From Phallusia mammillata (Eukaryota; Chordata; Ascidiacea; Phlebobranchia; Ascidiidae), in assembly GCA_003260075.1 (NCBI GenBank), contig QLIY01000791.1, positions 1 through 64,000 on the forward strand: 64,000 nt of DNA. Direction: 5' to 3'. The notes beneath the pieces were generated by a model. That model was not told the origin of the DNA and made no database searches. It was given only the letters and a program-made list of their open reading frames with translations. The position numbers and the translations under genes are program-made. Shown here in pieces: positions 1 to 14,200 of the stretch; positions within the stretch are counted from its first letter, which is position 1; every line of letters starts with the position of its first letter.

Positions 1-1970
1 GATGTGCAAAGACTTGTGGGCAATGTGTTGCACCAACCGAAGGTGAATATAAAAAGTTTAACTTCAACTTAACTTATTTTGTAAACGACACTTTGAGAGA
101 AGAGCATTTGTGCAAAGAAAAGAACGCTTACGTTTTTCTTATTCTGGTAAAAACGTAAAAAATAAACAACCATAGATGATTGGCATTAGGACACCGAAAC
201 GTCGGCATATTATAATAAAGACTGCTGGAAGAGCTAAAAAAATTTGTTGATACATTATGCCTGGCAGCAACAGTTTATTTCTAAAGATGCTGCTTTTTAC
301 AATGGGATGCAAGAAAATCGTGTGATATTAGTTGAAATATTTTAAACGTTTTCGCAATTAAATGCTAGCACGACTTTTTCAACCTTTCTCTGCCTGTTCT
401 TTTTAAGGTTTACAAGGTCCAAACTCTAACGTAACCAGACAACCAATACAACAACAAAATTAGTTTTGTCCAGGATACAGTTTTGCAGACAAAGAACTTT
501 AAGACTAAACCCCAAGTTAATTTAAAAACTTCAAAACTTTAAAAACTGATTTAAATACTTTAATGGCGAATATAACGGCCCAAGTAGACGTAAAATTATA
601 TCATTATCAGTGATATGAGTGGCCACACCAGTTACACTCGTTTATAAACATTTGCCGAAACGTTTAAATATTAAAGCATGTGGCTTTTTACATCTATTTG
701 GGCAGTACTATACGTCATTAAACTGATGAACCGATCCTTATATATACTGTTACAATTAATCTTGTTTGGTAAAAAGTTACGTAAAGCAAAACGCAAAACA
801 ACCTCGTCACAAGTTATTCAATTGTTTCATCGCAGCACCGTCCAAACCACAGGGAGATCAGGTTGAAGAACAAGGACCAGCGAAAATAACGGTTGATGTG
901 TACATCAGGCAAATTTCCAGGACTAAAATGGAATATCGCTTCGTAAAGAGGCCTGGAACTGCTCCGCTTCCCTGGAAACCAGCAATAACGTTTTTCAACG
1001 AGTTAGCATCGTTCTCAATTTACACAGAGTAAGTTACTATTGGTTTAAGTACAAAAAAGCAAATCTTGCAGAAATTTTAGCTTTACTAAATAAACAAAAG
1101 TTTTTTCGCCCAACGTGTACATTAAAAAAATTGATATAGTAAGATGAATGTATTCATACTGGATGCTGCAGGCAACGGTGCTTGTGATTTGACTTTTGGC
1201 GGTTTCTCCACTGAGCCTGCGTAGCTCACTTGCTAGAGCGCGAGTCCCTAAAAGACTCCTGACGTGGGTTCGAGTCCAACCGCAGGCTAGATTTTTATAG
1301 CATGTGCCTTGCCACATGGGAATGCTTGGCTGACCGGCTTATTCGATATGATGCCTTTAAAATGCCAGGCGTATTGAAAATATATTTTTTCATATACTTC
1401 CCCAATAAAACTGCATTGCCACCAGTTAGCTCTGGGTCCACCACAGACCCGTAAACTACATAGATCTGTATCTATGATGCAAGGGCAATATTGGTGCCCG
1501 TACAACTAAGTTTATCCTACTTTTTGTCTGCATCCCTGCTGGGACTCAGTGACCGATCAGTAAATAAATTTTACTATATACTAAACGTAGACCCTACAAG
1601 AAGTTCAAGACACCGTTATATTTCTGCACAGCGGGAAGTGGTGCCAACTTAAGGACCTTGATAACGAAGACCAAATGTTCCAGAGGTTTGCATGATTTCT
1701 CGAAATGAATAAACGCAGTAATCGCATAAATAGAAGATAAGCTGCAGAAACTTGCATATAACTCTTATTATTTTTATGGCAGGTTGGAGGCAAGACCTTA
1801 AGGGGTTCGTCGCAAGCAAGTTTGTTTCAGGCTCGTCGTATCTGACTGTTAGCAATCGAGGGAACTTCCCATGGACATCAAGAGTAAATTACTGGAGGCG
1901 TACATGTTGTGGTTATACCACCGGCACCTTTAATGTATTCACACCCGGTTCGGTGCAAGATACAAAATAA
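1..1970 (+). CDS. Secreted ShKT protein with A-B-C module (3' part)
   Basis: Partial gene entering from the left edge. Exons: 1-42, 836-1028, 1591-1685, 1783-1970 (stop TAA 1968-1970). The first exon ends an ShKT domain (CAKTCGQC, the usual C-x3-C-x2-C ending). The other three exons match, one for one and with identical intron phases (1, 2, 1), the A, B and C exons of the CAP gene at 20987-23354: PWKP in A, a single FC pair in B, NRGxxPWTSRV and CCGY in C. All junctions keep frame. The donor after exon B (GTTTGC) is weak. Unlike its downstream paralogue, the frame stops right after exon C, so there is no CAP domain; AATAAA overlaps the stop. It is probably extracellular. ShKT domains are Cys-rich modules found in channel-blocking peptides and in many enzymes; the role here is unknown. 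The start lies outside the window. Confidence 0.72.
1168..1370 (+). mobile_element. tRNA-derived SINE
   Basis: Leader GCAGGCAACGGTGCTTGTGA, then a tRNA-like unit 1213-1288 with A box (GTAGCTCACTTGCTAGAGCG) and B box (GGGTTCGAGTCC) and pairing acceptor ends (AGCCTGC/GCAGGCT), then a shared tail (GGAATGCTTGGCTGACCGGC). The anticodon loop lacks the invariant U33, so it is not a working tRNA. It lies between exons A and B of the upstream gene. Confidence 0.72.
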
Positions 1971-3135
1971 ACAATTGACAGCGGAAACGGAAACGGAACA
2001 GATTTTTGGATGATTGTTATTATTTTTCACTAACTTTTCAACATCGTCACTAACCGAACATGTACTCCTTAAAAAGCTTGGACAATAAACTGTCACGAAC
2101 AATATGCCCGTTTCTTGGTGGATGAAGACTAGTGAGCCTTAAAGCAATGGTTAATTCCAGCTTTAAGAGTATTGCTTCTACACGGCGTAGAATCCTCGCT
2201 GCCAGTCTCCTATGGTTATACAGTACTAATTATAGGATGAACGACTAAATAGGATGAACGAGGATGAACGACTAAATGGTTTTTCTGAACTTACATCCAC
2301 AAACAATACGTTTTGAGAGACAACGTTAATAGTGGATATGTGTTGAGGTTTTAGCTTACAAGTAACAACAGTTACAACGTCCCAAACTCCAAGTTAAAAC
2401 GCCAAAAACCGGCCGGAAACAAAAACCTAAACTGTATTAGAATAAGTGCGAATTCGGGCCGTAAATTTAATTTAACAGATGAACCGATTTGGCAAATACG
2501 CCAACATATAAATCTTTAGAAGTGTTTAATTTTATCCCCCCCCCCTGGTTATACCACCGGCACCTTTAATGTATTCACACCCGGTTCGGTGCAGGATACA
2601 AAATAAACAATTGAGAGCGAAAACGAAAACGGAAACGGAAACGGAAATGATTTTCGGATGATTTTTTTTATTTTTCACTAACTTTTCAACACCGTTACTA
2701 ACCGAACATATACTCCATAAAAGCTTGGATAATAAACTACCACAAACATACGTTTTGAGAGACTCCTGCAAACAGTAGATGTGTATTGAGGTTTTAGCTT
2801 ACAAGTTACAACAGTTACAACGTCCCAAACTCCAAGACACGCTAAAAAACGCCTGGAAACAAAAACCTAATTTTTTAAGAAGTTTAGAAGTGCGATCTGG
2901 GGTGGTAAATTTAGTTTAACAGATGAACCGATTTGGCAGATACGCCAACATATAAATCTTTATAAGTTTCAATTTTACGCTACAAATCAATATGTACCCT
3001 GTGGCCATGCACATAGTACAAAGAAAGTGAAATTGTGGCGNAATGTGACGGGGTTGGACCTCGGGGCCCAGTTTTTTAAAGGCGAAGCCGAGCCGAACCC
3101 CAAAAGCCCGGTCTGACTTGCAACTCAAATCAACT

Positions 3136-3238
3136 TACGGGATTCGAACTCATGACCCTCCCTTGAACGAATCCCGATCAGGTTTTTATTGTCTGTATAT
3201 GGGTCAGGCGCACCGCACCATTCGGCCAAGTTCCTACC
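3136..3238 (-). mobile_element. tRNA-like SINE fragment
   Basis: On the minus strand, GGAACTTGGCCGAATGGTGC resembles a class II tRNA A box and GAGTTCGAATCCC a B box, with about 60 bases between. Acceptor arms are not evident. Similar GAATCCCGA segments recur near 35950-36000. Confidence 0.45.
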
Positions 3239-3740
3239 CAGCTTGCAACTCCAAAACATAAAACTATCGATAATAAAACCCGCTAGGCATTTTGTGGTAA
3301 GTTTTTAGATGGTATTTTGGCCACTAGATAGTGTACAAGAGCAGTAATACAAAAGGTCTGTGTTGATCAAACGTACTCTTCGTGTAAAATACTACCAGAA
3401 CGGCAGAACATATTTTCACGATCAGAAACCCTGACGTGCAAAGAGACAGCCTAAAAGCTCCGCTTGGTGACGGTATTGTGCAACAATATGCACAAAATTA
3501 TGATTGTTTGAACTTTGAATTATAAATTTGGATGCGTTTGTAATGCATCGGGGTTGCTTTGTTGACATGAATACTGGATTATAACGAGGTCAGATTATCA
3601 CTGAAACATCAAGCAAGTCATAGTTGCTACTACATTGCACAAACCAATTTCTATTACAAATTACACTTTTATCTCCAATCAAAAACCCAAAACACTTAAT
3701 GTATTAAGCCATAAATAAGCTATTGCTGCCAGGCATAATA

Positions 3741-3962
3741 TCAAGTTTGTAGAGCGCTTCTGGCAAATGTATTTTTATTCCTACGTTTCGACGTCCTATA
3801 CAGGTCGTCTTCATCAGGGTAACTAACACTGAATGCGACCAGTACAGTGCACGATAAATTTACCCTGATGAAGACGACCTGTATAGGANCGATAAATTTA
3901 TCCTGATGAAGACGACCTGTATAGGACGTCGAAACGTCGGAATAAAAATACATTTGTCAGAA
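3741..3962. mobile_element. Inverted repeat with hammerhead-like cores
   Basis: Three copies of a core of the form CTGATGA-stem-GAAAC: minus strand 3785-3819, plus strand 3863-3888 (cut by an n) and 3902-3938. Flanks TGGCAAATGTATTTTTATTC and its complement form long inverted arms. The stem pairs GACG with CGTC around CCT/AGG. Confidence 0.5.
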
Positions 3963-6000
3963 GAAACTTGGTATTTAAGCCATGAGTACAAAAAATCAGT
4001 TTTTCTTACTGAACGAAATAATAAAAAGTAAGTATTGTGTAAGATTACGAACTCGTCGTTTCGGCGGCCTATTTACACCGTTTTTCTAAGACACACACCT
4101 GAGGCACTACAGATGACAAATAACGTTTCTCAGAATCACACCTTCACACAGGAATTTTAAGACATTCAACTTCCTTACATCACCGCATTATATCGACGCG
4201 TGCGTTGCACAGAACCTTATCCACAAACCGGACACACCCTGAAAAATCCCGACCGCTTGCCGATACCGTTCCTTTCAATCATCCACTTGAAAGCGACGAG
4301 CACTTTCGTCGGATGAGCGGACGTAATGGTCGGTTTCGCGCCGCTCAGCTCATCCGTTTTAATCCCCAGATTTCGGGTTTAACTTCAAAGGATACAGGAA
4401 AGGTCGAAACCAAGTATAGTCTGTATTGTGGCTGTGTGGGAACTTGCAATTGTTGCGAGAAATTTAGCAGGAAACCTGATCTCAAGCTTCGGTTTCAATT
4501 TTCTACCAATGAGGTAATGATTGGCACACGGGGTTGTAAATTGGACAGCATTTGAGGTTTGAGGTTTTGATTTTTAAACACGTGGCAGGTTCGGGCCTTA
4601 TTTCTAACTCTACCATAAAAATTGAGGGCTCACTTACAACTAAACACTTGCGCTGACAAAGTCCGTGACTTCATAAACAATTCGAAATAGAAATGTGTTA
4701 AGTTTCCATAAAAACAACGTAAAATAACTTATAACAAAAACTAGGTTTGTAGCGTAAACTTTTTTTATGTCGACATTTTGAAATAATATTACGGAGAATC
4801 ACTTCGTCTCGGGATTACTTATAACAAAATAAATCTAAATTCAGGTTCAAACCTAAGTGTCCAACAACTATCAAGCAATTTCATTCAAGTTTACCATGGC
4901 TCGGAACGTAACATCATTGCAATGCAAAAAATAAGTTTCAAAATGAAGGAACTATAAAGCAATCACACAGTCTTCAAACTTTTAAATAATAAAGCATCTC
5001 GCTTTTTACGTCTATCTGGGCCGTTATTTTCCTCATTATACAGACTTCATATTGCGCTGTATACCCGTCACGTATACACAAGACTGTCTGAAACTTAAAC
5101 TGTAAATATTTTCGAAAAGGGCTTGGCTTCTGCCACCACAACTAACAATCGTCGCTCCGTAAACATAACAGTCAACATTTGCAGCATGTCCCGTAAACTG
5201 AGCGACGACTTGTGATTGGTCGCCACAGCATTGTGACGTTCAGTCATTGCTGACGTCACTTGTGGTGTGAGCTATGCACCTGTGCATTTGTTGACGTAAA
5301 GTACTTGACATTGTGGTGAGCGCACTGCAGGTGACCTGCCGATTTTGCTATTTGGTGAACAAAACCATTACGCTCGATTTGTTTGAAAGCAAAAGATGGC
5401 CACTAATGAGCATTTTTCATTGCAATGCTTTCTCGATTCGCTTTGCTAAGAACTCCAATTTGACTAGTTAATGAATAACGTATCTAAGTTATATCTAAAC
5501 AGAAACAAACAAACTAGTATCTTAATGTAAAACATAGCGTCTCGACAGCAACTTGTGTCATTTTCAAATGAATTATTTCTTGTTAGGATTTTTAAAACAG
5601 TGAATATTGCACCATACAATCGTTTATCAATTTTAACAAGGTCAAATTAAAAAAAATGATTCAATTTCTTCTTGTGCATATAAATGCAAAGTATTCATTG
5701 TTATGTAAGTCTTTTATCACATCCTTACATCTAGTTCTTTTAAAAAAGCAAAAATGTGGTAAATAAATTACAATCCACGATACACATTTAATTAAATACA
5801 TAACATACTCTTGTTTGTTCAAAAGTGACAAACATATTTTAGATTTTAGAAAAACATCTCGAAGTTTTGTGGTCAGTGATTCACGTGTTACGTCTTTAAT
5901 CGCATTTGCAATCGTAAACGCGAGGTCCGGACCCCGTGTGTGTGGGTGCAATGCGCGGCAAATCGGCAGCCGGGAAGCGGCGGATTTGCACAAATTTCCT

Positions 6001-9000
6001 GTGGTAAGACATATACTGTTTGTGTATGTCTGCGTTGTGGCATCTATGCCTTAAACAAATGTGGAATTTAAATTTTGTTTTGTTTTTCTCCTACAAGATC
6101 TTTATTCATGTTGTGTTTGTTTTAAACTTAAATGCCCCCCCCCCGTAAGACATATACTGTTTGTGTATGTCTGCGTTGTGGCATCTATGCCTAAAATGTT
6201 AAACAAATGTGGAATTTTTGTTTTGTTTTTCTCCTACAAGATCTTTATTCATTTTGTGTTTGTTTTAAACTTAAATATTTTTAGCGAATTGTATCCAAAA
6301 CTTTATCCGAATTGTATTCCATAATAGTTTAGGCCTGGTGGGTTTACATTTCTCAACTTGCAAATCCCTGACCCACTGAGTTCCACAAATTTTATTTGCT
6401 ATTATATCAGCATTGCCCCCCCCCCCTTTTAGCGAATTGTATCCAAAACTTTATCCGAATTGTATTCCATAATAATTTAGGCCTGGTGGGTTTACATTTT
6501 TCAACTTGCAAATCCCTGACCCACTGAGTTCCACAAATTTCATTTGCTATTATATCAGCATTGTATTTAAACTATCAATTTAAAATGTATTTTGCAGTTG
6601 TTTCTCAGTTACCTGTGGTATTGTACAGTATTTTTGCATTGGGCATATTCTTAAATTCACACACAAAAATCATAGAAAATAGTTGATTTTAATTTCTTTA
6701 TCACTTTTTATAACTTAAATGGAAACTTTGTTTTCGTCAAGGCTTTCAAGTGAAATTTCCAGCTAAAATTCTCACAGCAAAACTTTCCAGAACACCACAT
6801 GAACAAAATACCGAGGTTCAGGGCATTGAACTTTTCGGCAAAATCTTCCGGTTGAAATTTGAAACACTTTAAAGAGTTAAACGTTTTCTCAAAATCCCCA
6901 AAGCACAACAATATCGGGTTCGCTACGATAAGATCGAATCTGGGGCGTTTAGAGAGAAATTGAAGCCAAGTCGTGTTATTCGATGAAGCTAAATAAAGAT
7001 TACGGGAAGTCGTACGTGTTTGTGATAAGGTAATGTACAACTGTTTGTTGCTCTTTTATCGAACGCAATTAAACTGTCAAATCTGTGCCATACAATAAAC
7101 AATGCGTTGCAAGCTTGTACTTCGTGTATGGAGCGTTACCCTTTCCAGTAAACTGTTCAATCCGTTTGACTAATTTGGGCAACTTTTAGCGGCGTAGTAT
7201 TTGTACGTTTATGTTACAGAACAAGGTCAACACGTATTGTGGTCTTATGAAGTTGGCAAGTGCTATCCCCCCCCCCCGTTACAGAACAAGGTCAACACGT
7301 ATTGTGGTCTTATGAAGTTGGCAAGCGGAATAAAGTTCACCTTATTAAAAGTTGTGATGTATGAGATAATCGTATTTGACATTTAAATGTTCAAACCATC
7401 TAGGCTACAATCGACCATTATCTTCATTGACTTGATAAAGTAAGTATAGTATGAACAAGAGATTGGATTGCTTTACCATTTAATTCGCTATTATTGTTTC
7501 GCTGTGTGTAAATGTTATTAATATATATTAGAAATCCACACAATGTCATACATTACAACTTTTTAATAAGGTGAACTTTTATTTCAATCACTTGGTTTTA
7601 TTGTTTCGTTGTGTAATAATGTTGTTTAGAAATCTACACAAATGTATTTGATGCTAAAATTAACTTGAAACCGAACTTTTGCAATCAACAGAATGAGTCA
7701 AGTGCTATTTTCCAGTAAACAACCAACAACATTTGGAAAACATCTCTTTCGGTAAACAGTATGTAATTCTATAGAATAGCTTAAAGCCTTCAAAAACCAC
7801 AAATACAAATTTTTAATTCCTTAGAATTTCTGCAAACCATCGACAAGCAACTCATTTGATTTTTGAAAAGATCCAAATACTGGCAAACAGAAAAATTAGA
7901 GTTAACTACACAGTGGGCGATTCTAAATATTCTGTGCAAAAAGATCAAAGCCAATATTTGAGTAAAAAACCTCACAACGTTTCGACAGTTTCTTTTGTCA
8001 TCGTCGGGTGAAATCAAATCAAGATAAGGGATGCACTGCTTGGTGCATGACAACAGTGATAAAAGCTGGGCTAAGCGAAGTTTAACTTTAGAATAATTAT
8101 TATTTTCACGTCGAAACGCCGAATATCCTGTACATATTTGCCTGATTACCAAAGAAAAGTAGATGAAATATGGCTGGTAACAATGCTACATTTAAACTAT
8201 GTAGTATAAATTATTTTCTAGAGATGCCGAGAGGGAAACAGTTTGAGGACTTCAACATAAAATCTACACAAACAACAAACAAACAGAACATGTCAGCAAT
8301 GTCTTACGAGTCACGAGGCACTGAAGTTGTGAGCGTTTTCCGGTTGCTGGTGACGTAAAGGGCAGTTGTGTAACACACAGAAATGTTTTTGTGATATTTA
8401 AAACAAATGCGAATTTTAGCTCGGGGCAATATTGCATGTTGTTATCTTAAACGAAGCAAATGCGAAGTCCAAAAACGTCACGCCACAGGTGTTAAGATGT
8501 TTATTGACTAAAATATTTAAACTGCATACACAGATTGGTTTTCAGATTCGACCAAAATAAACTGTGTTTTTTCCAACCGTTGTGAACATTTATGTCTGTT
8601 CCAATGGCCTAGGTTTACTTGGTGAAGTTTGTTTTGCGTGCGTTTCGAGCACCAGCATCTTATTGCATGTACATGTATCTTTGAACCCCATTTGTTTTAT
8701 GCAGAACAAGTCACATGCCTTCTTTTATTTACCTGACGATGACAATAACAAAAGTCAAAAAATGTTTCTATATTAATAATTATAATTATAAAAAAGTCAG
8801 TGTGAAGTGTTCCTAACAACTTAATGCATATTCATCAGTTTGCAATTGTTAGGTTGGTTTGTAATGGATAGTTTCCATCGCAGTATTTAGACTTATATTT
8901 TTAATCTGGAATAAGCCAATGATTTAGGCCTTTAGGGTTCAACATTGTCTTTTAAATAAGGAGACTATAGTAATGTAGTTGGAAAAGTAATTTGATAATC

Positions 9001-11193
9001 TGGCAAAACCATGAGTTGAATTAAGCTTAATGACAAAAAGCAGAATTGCGCTAAAAACAGCTTAAAGAATGACGTTTTGGTTGGACTCATTTTACCACTG
9101 CGCCATAATGGTTTATGATTCATAAAATAACACGGCAAGTACAGAATAATTAATAATAAGCATTACCCATTATCCATGAGCTGATATCTTATATATGGGG
9201 TGTTGATGCAAATTGCAATACTTGATTTCGGGTTAAAACGGATACAAACAACGGATACGTAAAAGTAGTAAACATGTCAAAAGAACTTTGACACGTCCGG
9301 TGCAAGAATAGAAATGTTTGTTTTCCTAGAAACGATTTCACCACAAAAATACTGCAGCTTGATTTAATCTGACCTCTACGCGTCCTTGGATGACGTATCT
9401 AACATCCGGTGCAAGGATTCCCGCCAAACGCGATAAGCAATGACGTCAGAAGCAATGCCGAAATGTGAAAAGCTTTTATTCAGATAAACCAAGTTAATTG
9501 CGCTTGACTGAAAACTCCAAATCTTAATGAACAATCAAATTCGTTTAAAACACATATTTCAAAATCAAAGTAATCTACATTATTGTTCATTATCAAAATT
9601 ATTAGAGGCTCAAACGAAGTTTATTCCCGCTTTTGTTGTATCGAAAACAAAACGACTTATTTTCAAAATAGATTTCCAAAGTTTGACAGAAACAACCAAA
9701 ACCGAATTAAAAAAAACTAAATTGGTTGAAGCAAACATATTTCAAAATTAAATGAATCTACTTTATTGTGAATTATCAAAAATATGAGAAAATGAAATCA
9801 AGTTTTTAGCCGCTCCGATTGTGTCATGTGGAAAATTCTCGAAAATTGATTTGCAAAGTTTCATGAGGAGACAGCCACAACCGATACTCGAAGACTTTAA
9901 ATACAGACTGGTAACATTCGGCCACGTTATCATACAACGCAAAACTTTAATCATCTTGTCAATGTCTTGCCACAAACTTTCGTTCTTGGCAGCGTTCATT
10001 ATTTCTATGTTTATCCGACACCTCATCCGCTAATTTCGACAAACCAAAATCAAATCAGAAAGTTTGAAAGTTCGCTTCAAGTTCTGGTCTGTTTGTAGCA
10101 ACAAAATCTCAAGGCGTTTGCCAAAAATGCTTCACGCCTCGCAAAAGCTTAAGTATATACACCTCGGGGTATGTTAAAGGAAAACCGAAATGATATTTTG
10201 AGAATTTTATTTACAACAGTAAACTCTGCTTTTTTCAAATCAGCAATTTATCTACTTTCTTCGAGATTTTTAAATGAAATATTCACAGACAATAAAATAT
10301 TTTGTGATACTTTTTGTGGTTAAAATGAAACTCGTTTAAGAACAAAGTGAAACTGTCTTTAAGCTGGAAAAGAAATTTCTTAAAAATGAATCGTCCGACT
10401 TTCGTTTCTGCTTAATCACGCGTATGTCTAAACATAATATTTCAAGATGCCTATTTTGAAAGTTTTTAATAACGTGCACTCCTTGAACAGCATTTTTATC
10501 AATTTTGTGCGAAGAATGTGACTTTCTGGATAAATAGCAACAAAAAAGTCTAAAAAATAGTCATACTTTCAAGTTAAGATGCAGCAAATCAAATGCCAAC
10601 TAATTTTGTGCGTTTACCCCCCCCCCCGAAGAATGTGACTTTCTGGATAAATAGCAACAAAAAAGTCTAAAAAAATAATCATACTTTCAAGTTAAGATGC
10701 AACAAATCAATGCCAACCAATTTTGTGCGTTTTAGTGAAAATGTTACCACGGCTGTTCTAATAGAAAAGATTGTATCTGCGGTTAGCATTGTTTTTGTAA
10801 TGCAAATTAACCTAAAGTCTAACTATAACGCGATTAAGAACAAAGTTAGACTTCCTTTAAGCTATAAAAGAAATTTCTAAAAAAAATATTCGTTCCATGT
10901 TCGTTTCTGTTTAATCACGGATATGTCCAAGTATAATATTTCAAGATGAATTTTAATTGAATTTTTGAAAGCGTGTACCCCTAAAAAAACCTTTGTCAAT
11001 GTTTTGCAAAAATAGTAACAACTTAAAAGTGGTGTGACTTTCCAGATTTTTGACAAAAATAGAAAAATGCATCAAATTTTTAAGTTGAGATGCAGAACAT
11101 ACTGTAAAAGCCAACGTCACTCAAACCGTTCATGACTTTTACGTAAAGATGTCACTACGGCTGTATATTTAAAAACAATCAATTTTTGTAATA

Positions 11194-11283
<90 letters not shown>

Positions 11284-14200
11284 ATGTATATTCTTAAGTC
11301 CTTACACAACTGTGACCGCCAGTCGGATGCTTCAAAGTAACCACGTCTGTTAAGTTTCTCAGATTCCGACCAACTTTAGAGCACAAAACCACGTTTTGTG
11401 ACCGCGTTTGTGGTTCGAAGTTTCAGCAGATTGGGTTAGGCCGACTTGCAACATTTGAACTGTCGCATAATTTGCTGAGTTGCGTTTTCGACTTCGGTGT
11501 TACGAAAAGGTTGCGGGAGACCATTAATTGTTTGTTGGTTGCTTGGAGACAGTTAGACACTGGCACCGAATTGTAAATGCTGTTGTCAGAACAGAGTTGG
11601 TTCATCGAAAAATGCTTATGTTGATTTTTCGGCAAACCAGGTCAACAAAACTCATTACCAGGTAATAGTGGGAAAGCTTAGGCCGATGCTCGAAATGAAA
11701 CAAGTCAATCTTTTCTGATCGCAAGATTTAACACCGACAAAAGCTTAGGAAATGGAATATAAGGGTTCAACAATGGACCAACTACACAAGTGTGTATAAC
11801 CCGCCATGTGACACTAATTTGTTCAAGCATAACAGACATTAACGGACAGCCACATTGTTTGTGCAACCAATAAAGTTTAGACAATGCTTTGTACCCCCCC
11901 CCCCAAGTGTGTATAACCCGCCATGTGACACTAATTTGTTCAAGCATAACAGCCATTAACGGACAGCCACATTGTTTGTGCAACCAATAAAGTTTAGACA
12001 TTACTTTGTATACATTAAATTACTTTTTAAACCCATTAATTATATAAGATAACCACACAAGAACGTAAATATTGTAAAAATGTAACGTGAAAGTGGATAA
12101 GGATATATGAGCGAATTTATGATGAACAGACAAAATAAGTTTTGGTTTGTAGGGGGGTGTCAACATGTGGTCTAAACAAACTGGAGTCCATAAAGCGGCT
12201 ATACTAGCCTCTACGAGCAAAGTATTTTTACTAGTTGCACTGAGAGGACAGGTCGAAACAGTGCACACTACATTTACCAAGCAAGAACAACTGAATCGTT
12301 TTCTAACAGCTACGCATGCTTTAGGTTCAAAATCATATGAAGGTTTTCCACATCGGTACACCAAGTCAAGAGCAAGAAGTCAGAGGTCGTGAGTTGAAAC
12401 CTCACCACAAGCACGCAGGATACCCTAAGCTTTTAACCTAGATTCACCAATTTCACCCCCCCCCCAACCTCACCACAAGCACGCAGGATACCCTAAGCTT
12501 TTAACCTAGATTCGCCAATTTCGCTTTTTATGCGCTCTTTTACGTTTTAGCGTTGCGCAGCTATTTCCGGCTAGGTGATTGTTTTAGTAAAATTGTGACG
12601 TAAAGTTTTCTTCTACTAAGCGCAATAAAAAATAAAAACTCCACACAGGATTACAATTGTAAAAGACGAGTCGGTTAAAAGGTCCCCCCCCCCCTTTGTT
12701 TGTCCCAAGTCGCGTTTTGGAAATCTGCGTTAATTTTTATTACTTCTTATTTCGGTCTGAAACTCGTTTGTTCAACTCGAATGGACACGAATTTTGATTC
12801 TCCCAACAGATATTGGCAAATTTTCGGTGTAAATTTTGTGACGTAATACACTACATCGCGCGTTTTTGTGATGACGTGTAGGAAAGTTTTCCACAACCAC
12901 GAATGCCTCTTCGAATAACACGACCAAATGTTTTTACCTTTTAACCGACTCGTCTTTTACAAAGTGTAATCCTGTGTGGAGTTTTTATTTTTTATTTCGC
13001 TTGGTGAAAGACAACATAGCGACCCCCCCCCCAACGAAGATTTCCAAAACGCGACTTGGGACAAACAAATGTCGATTCTAGATTACCTGGAAGTTTAAAT
13101 CGTCTGCAAAACACGCCACACAAGGCGCCATTCTCCCCAGAGCTTAACGCCAATCACGCGCAGGGGGATCCCCTTTTCTAATACCAGCCGTCTCGAGTTT
13201 ACTTCCCGCAGATGATCTGGTCTTAAGCGGCAGCAGAACAAGATTTTTGGACGCCCGAGACAAAAGAAACGTCGCGTTGACAATTGTTAATGCGGATTCG
13301 TGAGTTTTTTGTAAACCGAGGCGTGTTTATCAAGACTTTGGTTGGTAAAACGTTTCCAAAACGTGCTCAGGTCTTTGCTAGTATTGAAACCGCGATTGTT
13401 GACAAGCTACAACAGCCAGACAGCTCAACACAATAGGTCAAGCCGATTTACTGTTTGATTCACCTTACATGGTCACAGCTGGTTAAACTGGCGAGCTTCA
13501 AACTGCGCGGAAGAGGAAATTGACTTCCACCGGGGAATTCCCTAAATCGTGACTGGTTTTGCTTGTAAATAGCGTCTCAGTTTTTGTGAATAGGAAGCGA
13601 AGGGTTTGTTTTTAGTTTTTGGCCGGGGAACGTGTTTCTGTCGCACCAAGGATGTTGTTTTGTATTTTTTGGTCGAAGCGTTAACGGCAGCAAAAGCTAG
13701 AAACGAAATTAGTAAAAGTCGTTAAAGCGAAACGTTGATGCCACAATGCCAAAATACAACTTCCCCATTTCCGTTAAGGGTCAGGTTTTAAAATCATGCA
13801 GTTTTTAATTCCAAGAAATTATGTGATAAAGCGTGTTCTTTAATTCTTCAGTGATAATAAAAAAAAAAACGTTTTCAAATAAATCGTGAAAAATGTTCAG
13901 GCTGTCGTTTTATTGTCATCTGCCAATACAGACCTTGAATGCAAAATATTAAGGTAACAAAACTTTCTTATGACTGCCCTACACTTAGTTACGAACAAAG
14001 CGGACAGGGGATATGATACATTCTTACTTTTCCGAAGCATTTTCGTACACATTTTTACGTACAATTAAAAATAAATAAAATCTTGAAAAGAATTTCGGTA
14101 TTGTTGTATTTCTATACCACGTCATATTGAGCGTTTTAGTAATCTAATCCACCGCCCTATTACTGTGTTACGACGTGCATACGACTCACAGCAGTTCACA

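Larger units (their letters stand above)
1971..6000. other. Gene-poor interval after the upstream gene
   Basis: Holds a duplicated 3' flank (copies 1910-2535 and 2546-2970), the SINE and hammerhead-like repeats listed separately, and AT-rich single-copy DNA. An open frame at 4205-4555 (116 codons, CGCVGTCNCC) has no recognisable domain, splice context or homology I can name. Confidence 0.5.

Noticed and set aside
1213..1288. Functional tRNA genes here and at 27157, 41457 and 42391
   Set aside because: Box A and B are present, but loop or acceptor pairing fails and each sits inside a longer repeated unit, so they are SINE copies.
4205..4555. 116-codon open frame with CGCVGTCNCC
   Set aside because: No domain, splice sites or paralogue recognised; kept only as a note in the interval description.
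11195..11283. Telomeric or G-quadruplex function for the 89-C tract
   Set aside because: Same character as the other fillers, with no repeat unit beyond a single base.
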